DNA of 64,000 nt from Progne subis subis (lineage: Eukaryota > Chordata > Aves > Passeriformes > Hirundinidae). The stretch is from NCBI GenBank assembly GCA_022316685.1, contig JAKJHU010000159.1, positions 372,001 through 436,000 of the forward strand, read 5' to 3'. The notes under the pieces were generated by a model that was not told where the DNA came from, made no database searches, and saw only the letters and a program-made list of their open reading frames with translations. Both the position numbers and the translations under genes were made by a program. Positions 34,855-45,000 of this stretch are shown here, piece after piece; position 1 is the stretch's first letter; every line of letters begins with the position of its first letter.

Positions 34855-35840
34855 TAGTGCGGTCCTGGTAGACTCTGGTTGCCATTGCTCCCCTTTGCAG
34901 CGAGCTGCTCCGTGTCCTCACCACACACGTGATCCCTGGTTGTGACACTGCTCTGTGGGATGCAGCAGAGCGTGTGTGGAAAGGAAAAAGAGCCATTATG
35001 CAACACCCTTGTGTGGCTCTCCCAGCTGTCAGCGTGTGATGTGAGCACTGCTGGTGACCCAAAAACCCTTCTCCCTGGGTGGTGGGTTAATCTGATAACC
35101 ACCCTGGCCTGCCTTCATCGGGATGTCCTGGCACTCAGTGCACCCCCGCCTCAGAGCAATGGGCAGTGTCATCACACTGCTGGCACCTTTTGTGTTTTCT
35201 CAAAGCGGTTTCTTGGCCAGCATTCCAGCACTGGGGTGGTTTCTGGCCGGATTTCCTCCATGTGGTGGTCCCTGCTCAGTGAGCAGAGCTGGCTTCGCCT
35301 CCACAAAGCCTGCAGCTCCCGTCTTGCTGTTTTTCCCCTGCACCTCAATCCTTGCATTCCTGCAAGAGAACAAGATAATCTCTGTGCTGCTTTTGTAGCA
35401 AATTCTCCTAAAAGTGACAGCCATGGGCAAGGCTGTGGGGATGTAGTGTGCTGGGATTGCTGATTCCCTGGGCCACCAGCCTAATCTCCTTAGCACTGAG
35501 AGTTGCTGCTCTGAGCTCCCTCGGTTGTCTTCCTTGAGTCATGCTGCCTCCAAGTAGCCAGAGAGCTGCACAAATTCCCTGGTCTTCCCTTGAGAAGTAG
35601 GAAGATGTTCTCCCACTTGAGCAGCCTGCTTTGTTTTTGGCAGAGCCGAGCATGCAACCACAGGGAAGGTTTCCATTGCTGGGTGTGAGCGCTGCTGTCT
35701 GGCTGTGGGAGGTGTCTGTCGTGCGCCTCATGGGAAGAGGGTTTCTTGTGATTTGGGAGTGCTCCTCAGATGGGGAAAACCTGGGTGTTAAGGAAGCATT
35801 TGTAATCAGAAGGCTACAGCACCTCTCCTAAGAAGACAGA
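34855..35840. other. Relatively GC-rich unique DNA
   Basis: GC is visibly higher than in its surroundings. A 173-codon frame at 34942-35463 (forward) is overlapped by equally open frames on both strands, as expected of GC-rich non-coding DNA, and has no recognisable domain. Confidence 0.5.
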
Positions 35841-36232
35841 ATGAAAGAGTTGGGGCTGTTCTGCCTGGAGAAGAAAAGGCTCCAGGGAGACCTTAGAGGA
35901 CCTTGCAGCACCTAAAGGGGCTCCAGGGAGAGCTGGAGAGGGACTTTGGACAAGGGATGGAGGGACAGGACAAGAGGGAATGGCTTTGAACTGACAGAAG
36001 AGAGATTTAGGTTAGAGATTAGGAAGAAATCCTTCCCTGTGAGGGTGGGGAGGCCCTGGCACAGGTTGCCCAGAGAAGCTGTGGCTGCCCCATTCCTGGA
36101 AGTGTCCAAAGCCAGGTTGGATGGGGCTTGGAGCAACCTGGGATAGGGGAAGGTGTCCCCTGCCTCATGGCAGGGGCTTAGAATAAAGTTTTCTTTAAGG
36201 TTCCTTTCAACCCAGACCCTTCTATGAGTTTA
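35841..36232 (+). mobile_element. CR1 LINE 3' end, long well-preserved copy
   Basis: Forward copy: 'gttggggctgttctgcctgg', 'ggctccagggagaccttagag', 'gagctggagagggactttgg', 'aggaagaaatccttccctgtg', 'aaggttcctttcaaccc', ending 'ttctatgagtttatgg'. It is one of the least diverged copies, so probably a younger insertion. Confidence 0.96.
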
Positions 36233-37294
36233 TGGTTTTTTTCTTTGAGATGTGGGGAAATACAGATAAGTGGAATTACGGTTGTTGCAGTAGATATTGC
36301 TAACGGCAGCTCCTGGATGTTTGTAATCTTCAAAAAATGTGATGAATTTCCCCTGCATATTAAGAGACTGATGGAAGCTTTCCTGTGCTGTGCAGGTGTT
36401 TGGACCAAGCACCAGCACCTGAAAACACATGGATCTGAAAATTAATGTTGTTTCCATGTCTCACACTGTGGCAGCATCTCAAGTCATCTCTTTTCCAGTC
36501 TGTCAATGTCCTCTTTTGCTGCTAAAGTACTGTGGGGGAAAGGTGAAACTGTCCTTGCTCTCCCTCTATCAAACGGCTGCCAGTTTATGGTTGGAATTCT
36601 GTGATGGGGTTGAGGATTTGACTGGATTTATTTGTGCATCCAGTTTTTAAAGGAGAGGGATTAATTTTTCTCTTTTGACCTGGAATTTACAGAAACTCAG
36701 GTCCCAAAATCAGAAGCAGGTGCCTCCTTGTCTTAAGGCAGAGAAATCTGTGAAGGCTTCTTCATTTCTGCAGTGAGCTGCCAGTGAATCTGTCCCATGT
36801 GAGGCCAGTCTTTTTGGCTGCAGCCTCCATTTTGGTAGGACACATCAGTATATTTTGAAATATCTGCATCCCTGGAACTTGCAGCTTTCTCTTTGCCATA
36901 TATATATATATATATATAATTTTTTTTTTTTTTTAATGGTATGTTTTTAAAACATCTCCCCCTCACACAGGCAGGTTCCTGTGCTGGTTTGGGATGACAG
37001 CCTAGAGCCAGTGTTGTGCTGGGTACCAGCAAAAGAGGTAAATCCAGATGTCTCTTTATTTTCCTGAGCAGAGAGGAAGGAGCTGATGTGAGTTACTTTT
37101 GCCTTTAGAGATCCAAAAGGCTGAATGTGTTTATATTTCAGCTGAATGAAATGGCAGCCCTCCAGCTTGCTTGCTGCAAAATTGAGGTTATTTTATGGAG
37201 CCATGGGTGGGATCTTTCCTCTTTTTATCTGTCCTCTCACAGCATGTAAAGATGGAGATACCATGTAAGGGGTGGTGTTAGAGAGGGCACTCTG
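36233..37294. other. Gene-free unique DNA with (AT)n
   Basis: Contains the (AT)n/poly(T) array at 36898-36934; no exon or other repeat is recognised. Confidence 0.5.
36898..36934. repeat. (AT)n followed by poly(T)
   Basis: About eleven AT units followed by about 15 T. It is similar in layout to the array at 26881. Confidence 0.93.
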
Positions 37295-37358
37295 GGAATC
37301 ACAGAACCCATAAAATGCTTTGGGTTGGAAGGGACATTAAACATCATCTTGTTCCAAC
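37295..37358 (-). mobile_element. CR1 LINE 3' terminal scrap
   Basis: Only 64 bp: ggaatcacagaacccataaa, 'gctttgggttggaaggg', 'acattaaacatcatcttgtt', 'ccaac'. It stops ten bases short of the hairpin at 37368-37456. Confidence 0.9.
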
Positions 37359-37367
37359 AACAAAATG

Positions 37368-37456
37368 CTCTTCCAAACCTACACACAGTTCAACATTGTG
37401 ATCAGCATCCCTCAGAGATGGATCACAATGTTGAGCTGTGTGTAGGTTTGGAAGAG
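37368..37456. repeat. 89-bp hairpin: 36-bp arms, one mismatch, 17-nt loop
   Basis: The left arm, 37368-37403, begins CTCTTCCAAACC and ends ACATTGTGATC. The right arm, 37421-37456, is its reverse complement except at one position (T against C, which would still pair as a wobble in RNA). The 17-nt loop is 37404-37420, and CATC/GATG inside it could lengthen the stem. Weaker complementarity continues outside (ccaaca... / ...tgttgg). The arms are not CR1 sequence. It has the size of a pre-miRNA, but a stem this perfect fits a recent inverted duplication better. Confidence 0.97.
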
Positions 37457-37458
37457 GA

Positions 37459-38938
37459 TTGTGTTGGCAGCTACAGAGCAGGGGGAAGGCAAACAAGCAG
37501 TGATTGCACAGGAATGGTCTCCAGAGCCCAAAAAATACTCACCCAGCATCAAACAGTAAGAGAAGGAAACCCTGTGGCACTATCCAAATCTGCTGTATGA
37601 ATTCCAAGGGAAAGGACATCACTCTTTTCTGAAATGACAGGCTTTCTATAAAATTTGAAATGCTGATGAAACTTTGAAATTCTTTATGACTTCCCAACTC
37701 AGCTCTGCTTCCCACTCTCATTTTCCAGATAGCTACAACCTAGAGCAGGGCAGGAGAGTTAATAAAGTCAAGGAGGGTCAAGATAATGAAGGGGAGAGGC
37801 TGTGGCACCGTGCCAGTCACTTAGGGAGAGCATTTCAGCATTTCAAGATGTTTTGGATCAATGTTTGTTGTTTCAAAGTTGTTCCTACAGACTGGTTTAT
37901 GTCATTAGTCCCAGTCTCCTCAGCAATGTAATTGCCTGAGATGATCTGCTCTGGCTTACAAGCTGGATGGGTCTTGTCCTGGGAACTTTTGAGTATTTTA
38001 AGGACTGTATTTTAAGTTAGAAAAAAGGTCTGTCTTTGTTTTGAGAGAGCAGCTGGGAAGCAGATAAAGAAATCTATCAATTTTGTTTTTTAAACAGAAC
38101 ATAAAAATATATAAATTCAGAAATAAATAAAGAAAACCCACAGGCAGAGAATTGAAAATTGAAAGTTCAACTTCAGTGCTATTGTATGTGAATATTATTC
38201 CAAAGGATCAGAACACCTTTGCTGAATGCAAAATATTGTCTGTGCCTGCTGGCATCGCTCATTCCCAATAAGGTGCAGTTGTTCAGTAAGTAGTTATAAT
38301 TTGGGGGGTGAAATATCTAGGCATGATTAAAAAGCAATTTAAAATACCTCTGCTTTCCCATTAAGCTGTAGCCAGGGGCATTGAACAGTCTGTTTCCTCC
38401 CCTGCACTTAGAACCAGACTTTTGTCACACTGGAGGCATTTTTTATAATAAAAATACATAAAATTACGTCATGTATCGACCAAAGCTTAGTTACCTTAGG
38501 CACGTGCAGGATCTCTATTAGCAAACAAAAACTTGTGTCTGGGGACATTGATTTTTGTAGGAATTAGTAAATTTGGCATATCACTGTATTTTTAAACAGC
38601 TCTATACCCTCCCAGAGCCAGTTAAGGAAAGATGGTATTTCCATTCTTTCTCTGACCCTTATATTGGACAAGAAAAGTCCTGTGCTGGATACCTTTTTTC
38701 CCCTTTCCCTCTTCCTTTCCCCATCCATTTCCCTGTCCTTTCCCTTCCTTTTCCTGTTATTTTCTTTTCCTTTCCCTTTCCCTCAGTGTCTACAGATTTG
38801 CCTTTTTTCCACTTTCCTTCCTTCTTGCCCTTCCATTTTTCTTTTTTTCCCCTTCCTTCCTTTTCATTGCCCTACTGTGTCTACAGTGAAAGCAGACTAA
38901 ACAAAGAAGCTCCGTGCTGGAAAACTCTACAAGACATG
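37459..38938. other. Unique AT-rich DNA
   Basis: AT-rich with several scattered CG dinucleotides around 38460-38510, including a CRE-like TTACGTCA at about 38464. A degenerate pyrimidine tract occupies 38690-38875. No exon is recognised. Confidence 0.5.
38690..38875. repeat. Degenerate pyrimidine-rich tract
   Basis: About 185 bp dominated by TTTCCC/TTCC motifs with occasional purines. The Phe/Pro/Ser-rich frames over it are translation of the tract, not genes. Confidence 0.88.
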
Positions 38939-39208
38939 AATCATGGAATGGTTCAGGTTAGAAGAACGTGTTAAAGGTCACCAAGTCCAGTGAATCAGGG
39001 ACATCCTCAACCAAATCACATTGCTCAGAGCCCCCTTCCAACCTGACCTGGAATGTTTCTAGGGAATGTGGTATCCACCACCCAGCCTTTTCCAGAGTTT
39101 ACCACCAACACTGTAAAAAATTACATCCTTAAATCTAATCTTCATCAACCTACTTTTAGCTTGAAACCATTCCCCCTCATCCTATGACAACAAGCCCTGC
39201 TGAGTAGC
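38939..39208 (-). mobile_element. CR1 LINE 3' end
   Basis: gaatcatggaatggttcagg, 'acatcctcaaccaaatcaca', 'cttccaacctgacctgg', 'cttgaaaccattccccctc'. It is followed 58 bp later by a forward CR1 terminus. Confidence 0.92.
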
Positions 39209-39265
39209 TTTCCCAGCCTTTTTCGTCTGTGCAGAGGGGAATTTTCAGAAAAAAATGGTTCTTAG

Positions 39266-39366
39266 AGTGTCCAAAGCCAGTTTGGATGGAGCTCTGAGCA
39301 ACCTGGCCTAATGGGAGGCGGTTGGAACTGGATGGTCCTGAAGGTCCCAAATCATTCTGTGATTCC
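39266..39366 (+). mobile_element. CR1 LINE 3' terminal fragment
   Basis: Forward terminus: 'agtgtccaaagccagtttgg', 'ctctgagcaacctggcc', 'gttggaactggatggtcc', 'atcattctgtgattcc'. It faces the preceding reverse copy, so both 3' ends point outward. Confidence 0.92.
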
Positions 39367-40790
39367 AAATGCTGTTCCTTGGCTGAGGTGAAGTTTTCCC
39401 AGACCTGCCCTGAAGAGGCTGTTGGCCTTGACTGGACTAAATGTTTTGGTTTTTTTTCCTCAACCCCTCTCACAAGTGACATTTCTGATAAACAGATCAA
39501 ATTGTCTTTTAAGGACTATATTTGTAATAACTTAGGTAGTCTCTGCTGCTGCTGTAGGTAGCCATATTTCAAAGCAAACCTTTACTGCCTAATTTAGTAG
39601 GTACTTAAATATGGTGAGAGACGAATATGGGTAGGGGGAGGACATTCTACAGGCTGATGGGATATTTGCAATATACTCTTAAAATTTGAGTTTATAATTA
39701 TCCTATAAGAGAACAAGGGGAGTAAAAAAGTTGGGCAGTAGAGAAGTTGACTCATGATATTGAAGCAATGAACAATTTTCTCCTTAAAAAAACCCAAAAG
39801 ACTGTGTTTTGCAATAGCTTTTGAAAGTTAATATTTACAGAACTGGAAGATGATAGAGTTTCTATAATGTCCTAACTGATTTTGATGGGGAAGAGCCTTC
39901 TGACTCTGTCATTCCCAGTTAGATCAGCTTTGGCAATGCTCTGACAGGGCTTGCAAGGATCTGATGTTATCCAAGGAGAAGTGCACTGGAGATGTGCACC
40001 CAAGCTGTGAACCCACCCATAATTTTTCCATGGTTTCTGCAGTAGCATCTCCCTCTAATGAGAGCAAAACAAACAAAATCCCAACTTTTGAAAAGTCATG
40101 ACCTGGATAAAACTAACCTTGACTTTTCTGTCTTTTATGATTAAGTTCTCCTGTGGCTTTTTTTTTTTTTTTTTTTTTTTTTTCTTCCCCCTCCTCTTTC
40201 TGCCTGCAGATGTTCTCAAGAAATCCCGAGCTTTGGTATAAAACACAACTCTGTGTTATAAAAACTCTACCCCTTTTTACTTTAAGTAAGTGCACCTTTG
40301 TTTTAATACATTGAATACCTATATATCCTGTAGACCTTCAGGTAACATAATAGTTTTTCTGGTGGTAATTAACCTCATGTCTGAGCAGAGTTGTAGCTAC
40401 AGGGCTGCTTTGTTTGTACATGTGGTTGTATGAGCTTTTCAATCCCACTGCTTAAATGGAAAATTGGGAGGGTTCGTCCTCTGTGGAAGGAAAACAATAA
40501 GCATGTGAGTCAGAAAAAGAAATTTGTGAGGTTTAGTGAGTATTCGCTCTTATTTTTTAGTTGGCAAGAGTTTGGCAGTGTTCAGAGTTGCTGTTAGTGA
40601 ATTTATAAAGTTGTTGGCAAACTCTTAATTCCCTGTATGTCCTCAGCCAGCATCATGGATATCTTGTGGTGGGGTTATGATGAAGAGAGAGCTATTTCAG
40701 GTTGTGCTGTTGTGGCTGCATCTCCAGGTCCAGATCTTCATACCTTTCTTTTTGGTTTAGCCCAGCTCATGGGGAATAACTGGGCTCCTA
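39367..40790. other. Gene-free unique DNA with poly(T)
   Basis: A 26-bp T run sits at 40158-40183. No exon or other repeat is recognised. Confidence 0.5.
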
Positions 40791-40824
40791 ATCACAGGAA
40801 TGGTTTGGACTGGAAGGGGCCTTA
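40791..40824 (-). mobile_element. CR1 LINE 3' terminus, left half (interrupted)
   Basis: atcacaggaatggtttggac, 'tggaaggggcctta'. The expected continuation ('aagatcatctcattccaacc') appears in diverged form at 41112, after the 282-bp insertion. Confidence 0.82.
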
Positions 40825-41106
40825 GTGTCATTAGAGGACACAAAAAGAATGATACACAGTTAAGTAGTTAGGGCAAAAAGAAGGGAAGTTTATATACCTG
40901 ACCTCGCTTATATAGATTCTGAACAATGACAAGGGAATGGAGAATGAGGTTGACACCTCTCCACCCTACTGGCCAGACTAGAAGTCCATCAATTGTCCCT
41001 CCTCCAAGGAGGAATGTGAAAACAACCATTTTGTTTATGTTACAATCTGTGAGAAGACTCCACTACAAAAATGTAAACATCAGAAGGCTAAAAAAATAGG
41101 GCAATA
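40825..41106 (-). mobile_element. 282-bp LTR-like insertion inside a CR1
   Basis: The segment separates CCTTA (40820-40824) from a second CCTTA (41107-41111), and joining the flanks restores CR1 order ('ggggcctta' + 'cagattgtctcattctgcc'). On the reverse strand it contains TATATAAGCGAGG and later TATATAAAC, promoter-like motifs suited to a small retroviral LTR, and it ends ...TAATGACAC near its 40826 side, complementary to a TGTCA start. The ends do not form a clean TG/CA pair at the duplication, so either edges have mutated or the exact boundary is off by a base or two. No coding sequence lies within. Confidence 0.6.
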
Positions 41107-41140
41107 CCTTACAGATTGTCTCATTCTGCCTGGTGGTCTG
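41107..41140 (-). mobile_element. CR1 LINE, right half (interrupted)
   Basis: CCTTA then 'cagattgtctcattctgcc', diverged from the standard 'aagatcatctcattccaacc'. It is short, so the assignment depends on its position after the insertion. Confidence 0.6.
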
Positions 41141-41817
41141 TGGAAAAGTGTTATTTTATTAACTCCCTTGCCTTATGGCATTTAATCTTGCTCAGCCTCT
41201 GCCATGTGTTGGCTCCATGTCGGGAGTTTTTTATCTCCTCCACCTGAGGAGGAACGGGCTAAGTGAAGTGGTTGGAGGTGCTGGGGGAAATGTTCCAAGC
41301 TGGACATGCAGTTGGACACACAGGTAACCTTCTCAGTGCCTGCTGGAGCCAGGAAGGATTGCCCAGCCCCAATTCTCTCTTTCAGACCCAGGCACAGTGC
41401 ACAGTGCTGTCCTGTTGGCTCAATTTCCCCCTGCATGTCACAACTTGGCCACTTCTGCCTTGCAGCTGGACACAACATTAATTTATACAGAGGAGGAAAG
41501 AACTCAGCTCCTGTGGGAGGCCTGAGGCTGTGGATTTTTCTCTTTCTGAACAAATTCCTGGTCTGCAATCCTCTAACCACTGTCCAGTCTTCCCTGTGGG
41601 CTCAGCAGAGATGTCTGGACCACAGCCTTGTTTTTCTTGGCTCTACCCTCAAAGTAATTGAGGAAGACATATGAGTCTCTGGGGTGTCTGGGAAAGAGAA
41701 GCTGGAAGCTGCTATCCTAAATTCCAGTGCTGTTTTTTCAGGACTGGTGTGTGCAAGTACAATGCTTCCTTACATCTGTAGGCACATGGTGGGATTCCTG
41801 GGATGTCCTGTGCAGGG
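41141..41817. other. Gene-free unique DNA
   Basis: Opposed frames of 122-132 codons at 41.18-41.67 kb overlap and are unrecognised. Confidence 0.5.
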
Positions 41818-41878
41818 CCAGGAGATGGATTTTGATGATCCTTGTGGGTCCCTTCCAACTCAGGATATTCTGTGAATC
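41818..41878 (+). mobile_element. CR1 LINE 3' terminal scrap
   Basis: 'gccaggagatggattttgatgatcc' and 'gggtcccttccaactcagg', then 'atattctgtgaatcc'. Its last bases form half of the perfect palindrome at 41863-41888. Confidence 0.85.
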
Positions 41879-41888
41879 CAGAATATCC
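41863..41888. repeat. Perfect 10-bp inverted repeat at a CR1 terminus
   Basis: GGATATTCTG (41863-41872), spacer TGAATC, CAGAATATCC (41879-41888). The left arm is the CR1 3' end and the right arm lies in the flank, suggesting a fold-back copy made at the insertion junction, or chance. Confidence 0.9.
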
Positions 41889-43084
41889 ACCACTGCTGTG
41901 GCTGTTGGTCCAACCTCCTCACCAAGGTGTGATGGTGGGGGTGCCCATCCTTAATTTCCGTTGTCTCCCCTTGGTTTAGTCTGGAATTCACTCTTCCCCT
42001 CGAGTTGGGATATGGGCGTTTGCTGAGCCATTACATGTGGGAGTGCCTGCAGCAGGATTGTTTCAGGATATCAGGTGATTGGTCATGGTTGGGTGTTTCT
42101 CTGGCTACTAACTGGGATGAGCTTTGGTGTTTTATTCTGCTGGGGCCTTATTTGAGACCTTTCTGAAGGACTTTGGTCCTTTGGTCAAGCCTTGCTGCTA
42201 TAGTTGGGCCATGCTCCGCTGTTGATGTAGCACCTTTTGAAATATTCCCATTTAATGGCGATACAAGGCATGGCTGAGCTCTGAAATGCCACAGGAGAAC
42301 CCAAGGAGTGGTAATAGAGTGGCAGCAGAGCTTGTCACTTTTTGGCTTTTGTTCATGTTGAGCTATCTGGGTTTTGTGTGTTGACTGATCTGCTTGCTTG
42401 GGCTGCTGACACTCATCTCTCTTGACTGTCAAATTCAGTGTAGTAGAAATGTTAATCTGACCGCAGCCACAATGCAAAGAGGGATCTTCAGGTCAAAACA
42501 CACATAGAAGCCTTCTTAGGAATCTGGTTAGGTCTGAAGAACAAATCTGTACATGATGCTGGTCATGTTTGTTCATGTTGTACTGTGAAGTCCCACCCCA
42601 CCAGCCAGTGGAAGCTGCTTTGTGTTGTTTCCTCGTGCACAAGAACTTCAGGGATCCTCCTCTTCCTTAATTCATGGAACATGGCTCCCACTGGGATCGA
42701 GGGGATTCTAATGTTGCATATCCTACCACACCTCCGGTCTGGGATAACCAACATCCCAATATTTAAATATGCCAAAAGCCATGAACCTCTCTGAGATACC
42801 CCTCAAAACTTTGGAATATGGAGATGCCTTTTATTGTCCTTTATTTCCAGGCCATACCTGTGTAGGATCTAAGCCATAATCTCAATCCTTTGAAGTTTTA
42901 AGCAGCTGTCTCATTCTGTCTGATCTCTTCTCTGTGCTGTCACATCTGCCTGTCAGACTATCTCCTGCTGAATTGGGGTTCCATGTTCATACAAGATTTT
43001 CTGGTCCCCTTTCAAAACACCTCATCTTCTTCTCCCTTTGTCATTTACATGATATTAAAGCTGGTTTTTTGGTGTTTTTTGGTT
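41889..43084. other. Unassigned DNA with open reverse-strand frames
   Basis: Reverse frames at 42148-42477 (109 codons) and 42563-42775 (70 codons) are fairly open for AT-rich DNA and lie in one direction but different phases. Neither matches a protein I recognise. A decayed retroviral or other coding remnant is possible, as is chance. Confidence 0.35.
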
Positions 43085-43188
43085 TTGGTGTGGTTTTTTT
43101 GTTTGTTTGTTTGTTTGTTTGTTTGTTTGTTTTTGTGGGTTTTTTTGTTTTTTTTTGTTTTGGTTTTGGTTTTTTTTTTTTTTTGTGG
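43085..43188. repeat. (TTTG)n and G/T-only tract
   Basis: Seven or more perfect GTTT units within about 100 bp made only of T and G. It is the same type of tract as 13124-13289. Confidence 0.93.
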
Positions 43189-44447
43189 CTTTCTGGGAGC
43201 TTGGATTCTCCTTTGTTGATCTCTCAAGTCCAGTTCACTCTGGGTAAGACAGACCTGGAGACAAAGTTGCTGTTGCTTTCTGAATTTTTTGTCCTTTTTA
43301 TCTAGGACTTGTTTGTTAATGGTGGCATTCTTCTGGCTCCATGTTATATGGAGAGCACCAGAGCTGTCCTGCCTGTGGAATTGTCCATAAAAATACAGAC
43401 CTGTGCTGGCATCATTTACCTGTTCAAAGCAGTTTGGGGATCACTGGGTGATTCACAGGGCAAAACTTTGCTGGAGAAGAAAAGTCTCAGTGCAGCAGAG
43501 ATTCCTGTGCCAGTGGTGAGCATGGAGCGTCCAGGAAGGAGAAAACCCCAACCAGTGTCTTGCAGGATGGTTTTTCTCTTGGTATATCTGGTGAGGGTGC
43601 AGGGAATGATTTTGGTGATTTCAGTGACCATTTTGGTGAGTTCTTGTATAGGGAGGGGAACAGGGGCTTGACCTGCAGTATCATCCAGTGTGGAACTTTT
43701 TTTTTTTGTCCATGCAATTTTTTTACTGCTTTTTGGATGGATGGGCTAGAGGACAGTGAGTCAGTGGGTACTGTGTGCTTAGAACACAATGCTAAATTTG
43801 GATATCTAATTAAGAAATTTAATTCTTTCAGTCCCAGGACCCATTTCTGATGCTCTATTTGGATGTTGTTCTGACTCCCAGGTGGTGTTCCAGCTCCTGG
43901 TTCTTCTGTGCCAGAGAGGACACAGCCTAAAAGTGTCTCAGTTGTTCTAGATGGAGCCTGAGCATGTTGGAATAAAGCTTTCCTCCTCAGGGAAAGCGTG
44001 GCAGGCTCATGGTGGCACATTTGATGTGTGTGGGACACTGAGCATCCGACCTCTGCTGCTCTTCTGCAGAAATAATTTGTCAGGATTTCTCCCCCTCCCA
44101 TATTTGTTGAACAGTGTGTGGAATTCAGCACATTTGATGGAATGATAAGATTTACCTCTGAAACTGAGCTTTTGTGTATGAAGAAGCCTGTGTAGGGATA
44201 GTTGGAAGAAAAGCTTGTAATACCACCAAAGTCTTTCAAAACTATGAGCCTGAGCCTGCTGTCCTCTCTTCACCTCAATTTCTCAGGTGTGACAAGCTTG
44301 AAAGCCAGAAACCTCTCTCTGACTGCACACTAGACATGACACAGTAAGTATATTTTTGGAAAATGAAGAACAATGGGTGTGTTACTGAAGGAAAAATACA
44401 ACTGATACTACTCACTGAAAGAAATCCCACTGCTTCCCCCCCCACTC

Positions 44448-44452
<5 letters not shown>
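43189..44452. other. Unique DNA with the longest non-repetitive open frame
   Basis: A reverse-strand frame of 250 codons (43487-44239) is the longest in the window outside simple repeats. It shows no domain, signal peptide or compositional sign of a real protein, includes a lysine run from a local T tract, and has no obvious splice-site partners. I do not call it a gene. Confidence 0.4.

Positions 44453-44479
<27 letters not shown>
44453..44479. repeat. Poly(T) within a pyrimidine tract
   Basis: About 28 T flanked by C runs on both sides (cccccccc upstream, cccccc downstream), giving a nearly pure 60-bp pyrimidine tract. Confidence 0.9.
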
Positions 44480-44514
44480 CTTTTTCCCCCCTGGAAGCTA
44501 CAGAATTTACTACA

Positions 44515-44800
44515 CTGTTTATGTGCTGAAAGAAAATGGTGATAAATTAGTCCCTGTAGCCAATCCTGCTTGTACCACAGAAATAGTTGTATTTATGGAA
44601 GTGGTCAAACATGCAGTAGTGTCCAGAGATGTATGGCAATATTTATCCCAGGCCGCAGCACTGTGTGATTTATCACAGGACACAGAGCAGGCTGTAATGT
44701 GTGTCCTAATTAGTGTAATGTACCTTGTAATAGCTGGGAAATAAATTCTGCGTCAAAGCTTTTGGCCCAAAACCCACAGGATCTAATGCAGATTCCTTGA
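44515..44800. other. Non-repetitive block; possible conserved non-coding element
   Basis: Balanced composition, no repeat motifs and several palindromic-looking transcription-factor-like words (CTAATTAG, GTGATTTATCACAG). A 73-codon forward frame (44523-44744) spans it but is not recognised. The appearance fits an old constrained element; this is an impression only. Confidence 0.3.
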
Positions 44801-44874
44801 GGATAGAAGGGAAAAAAAGAAATCATCTAATGTTGTAAAGGCCTTTGGGTGAAGTCTGAAGTACATCTGTAGAC

Positions 44875-45000
44875 AATCATGGAATCACAGAATGGTTTGG
44901 ATTTTGGAAGGGACTTTAAAGATCATCCAGTTCCCACCCGCTGCCATGGGCAGGATCACCTTCCACTGGACCAAGCTGCTTCAAGCCCCATCCAGCCTGG
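44875..45000 (-). mobile_element. CR1 LINE 3' terminal fragment
   Basis: aatcatggaatcacagaatg, 'ggaagggactttaaagatc', 'accttccactggaccaagc', 'caagccccatccagcctgg'. At its 5' edge the sequence turns back on itself (see 45013-45037). Confidence 0.94.

Noticed and set aside
34942..35463. 173-codon forward frame
   Set aside because: GC-rich stretch with equally open frames on both strands and no domain.
37368..37456. Naming the hairpin as a microRNA gene
   Set aside because: No known miRNA is recognised and the near-perfect stem favours a recent inverted duplication; kept as a repeat only.
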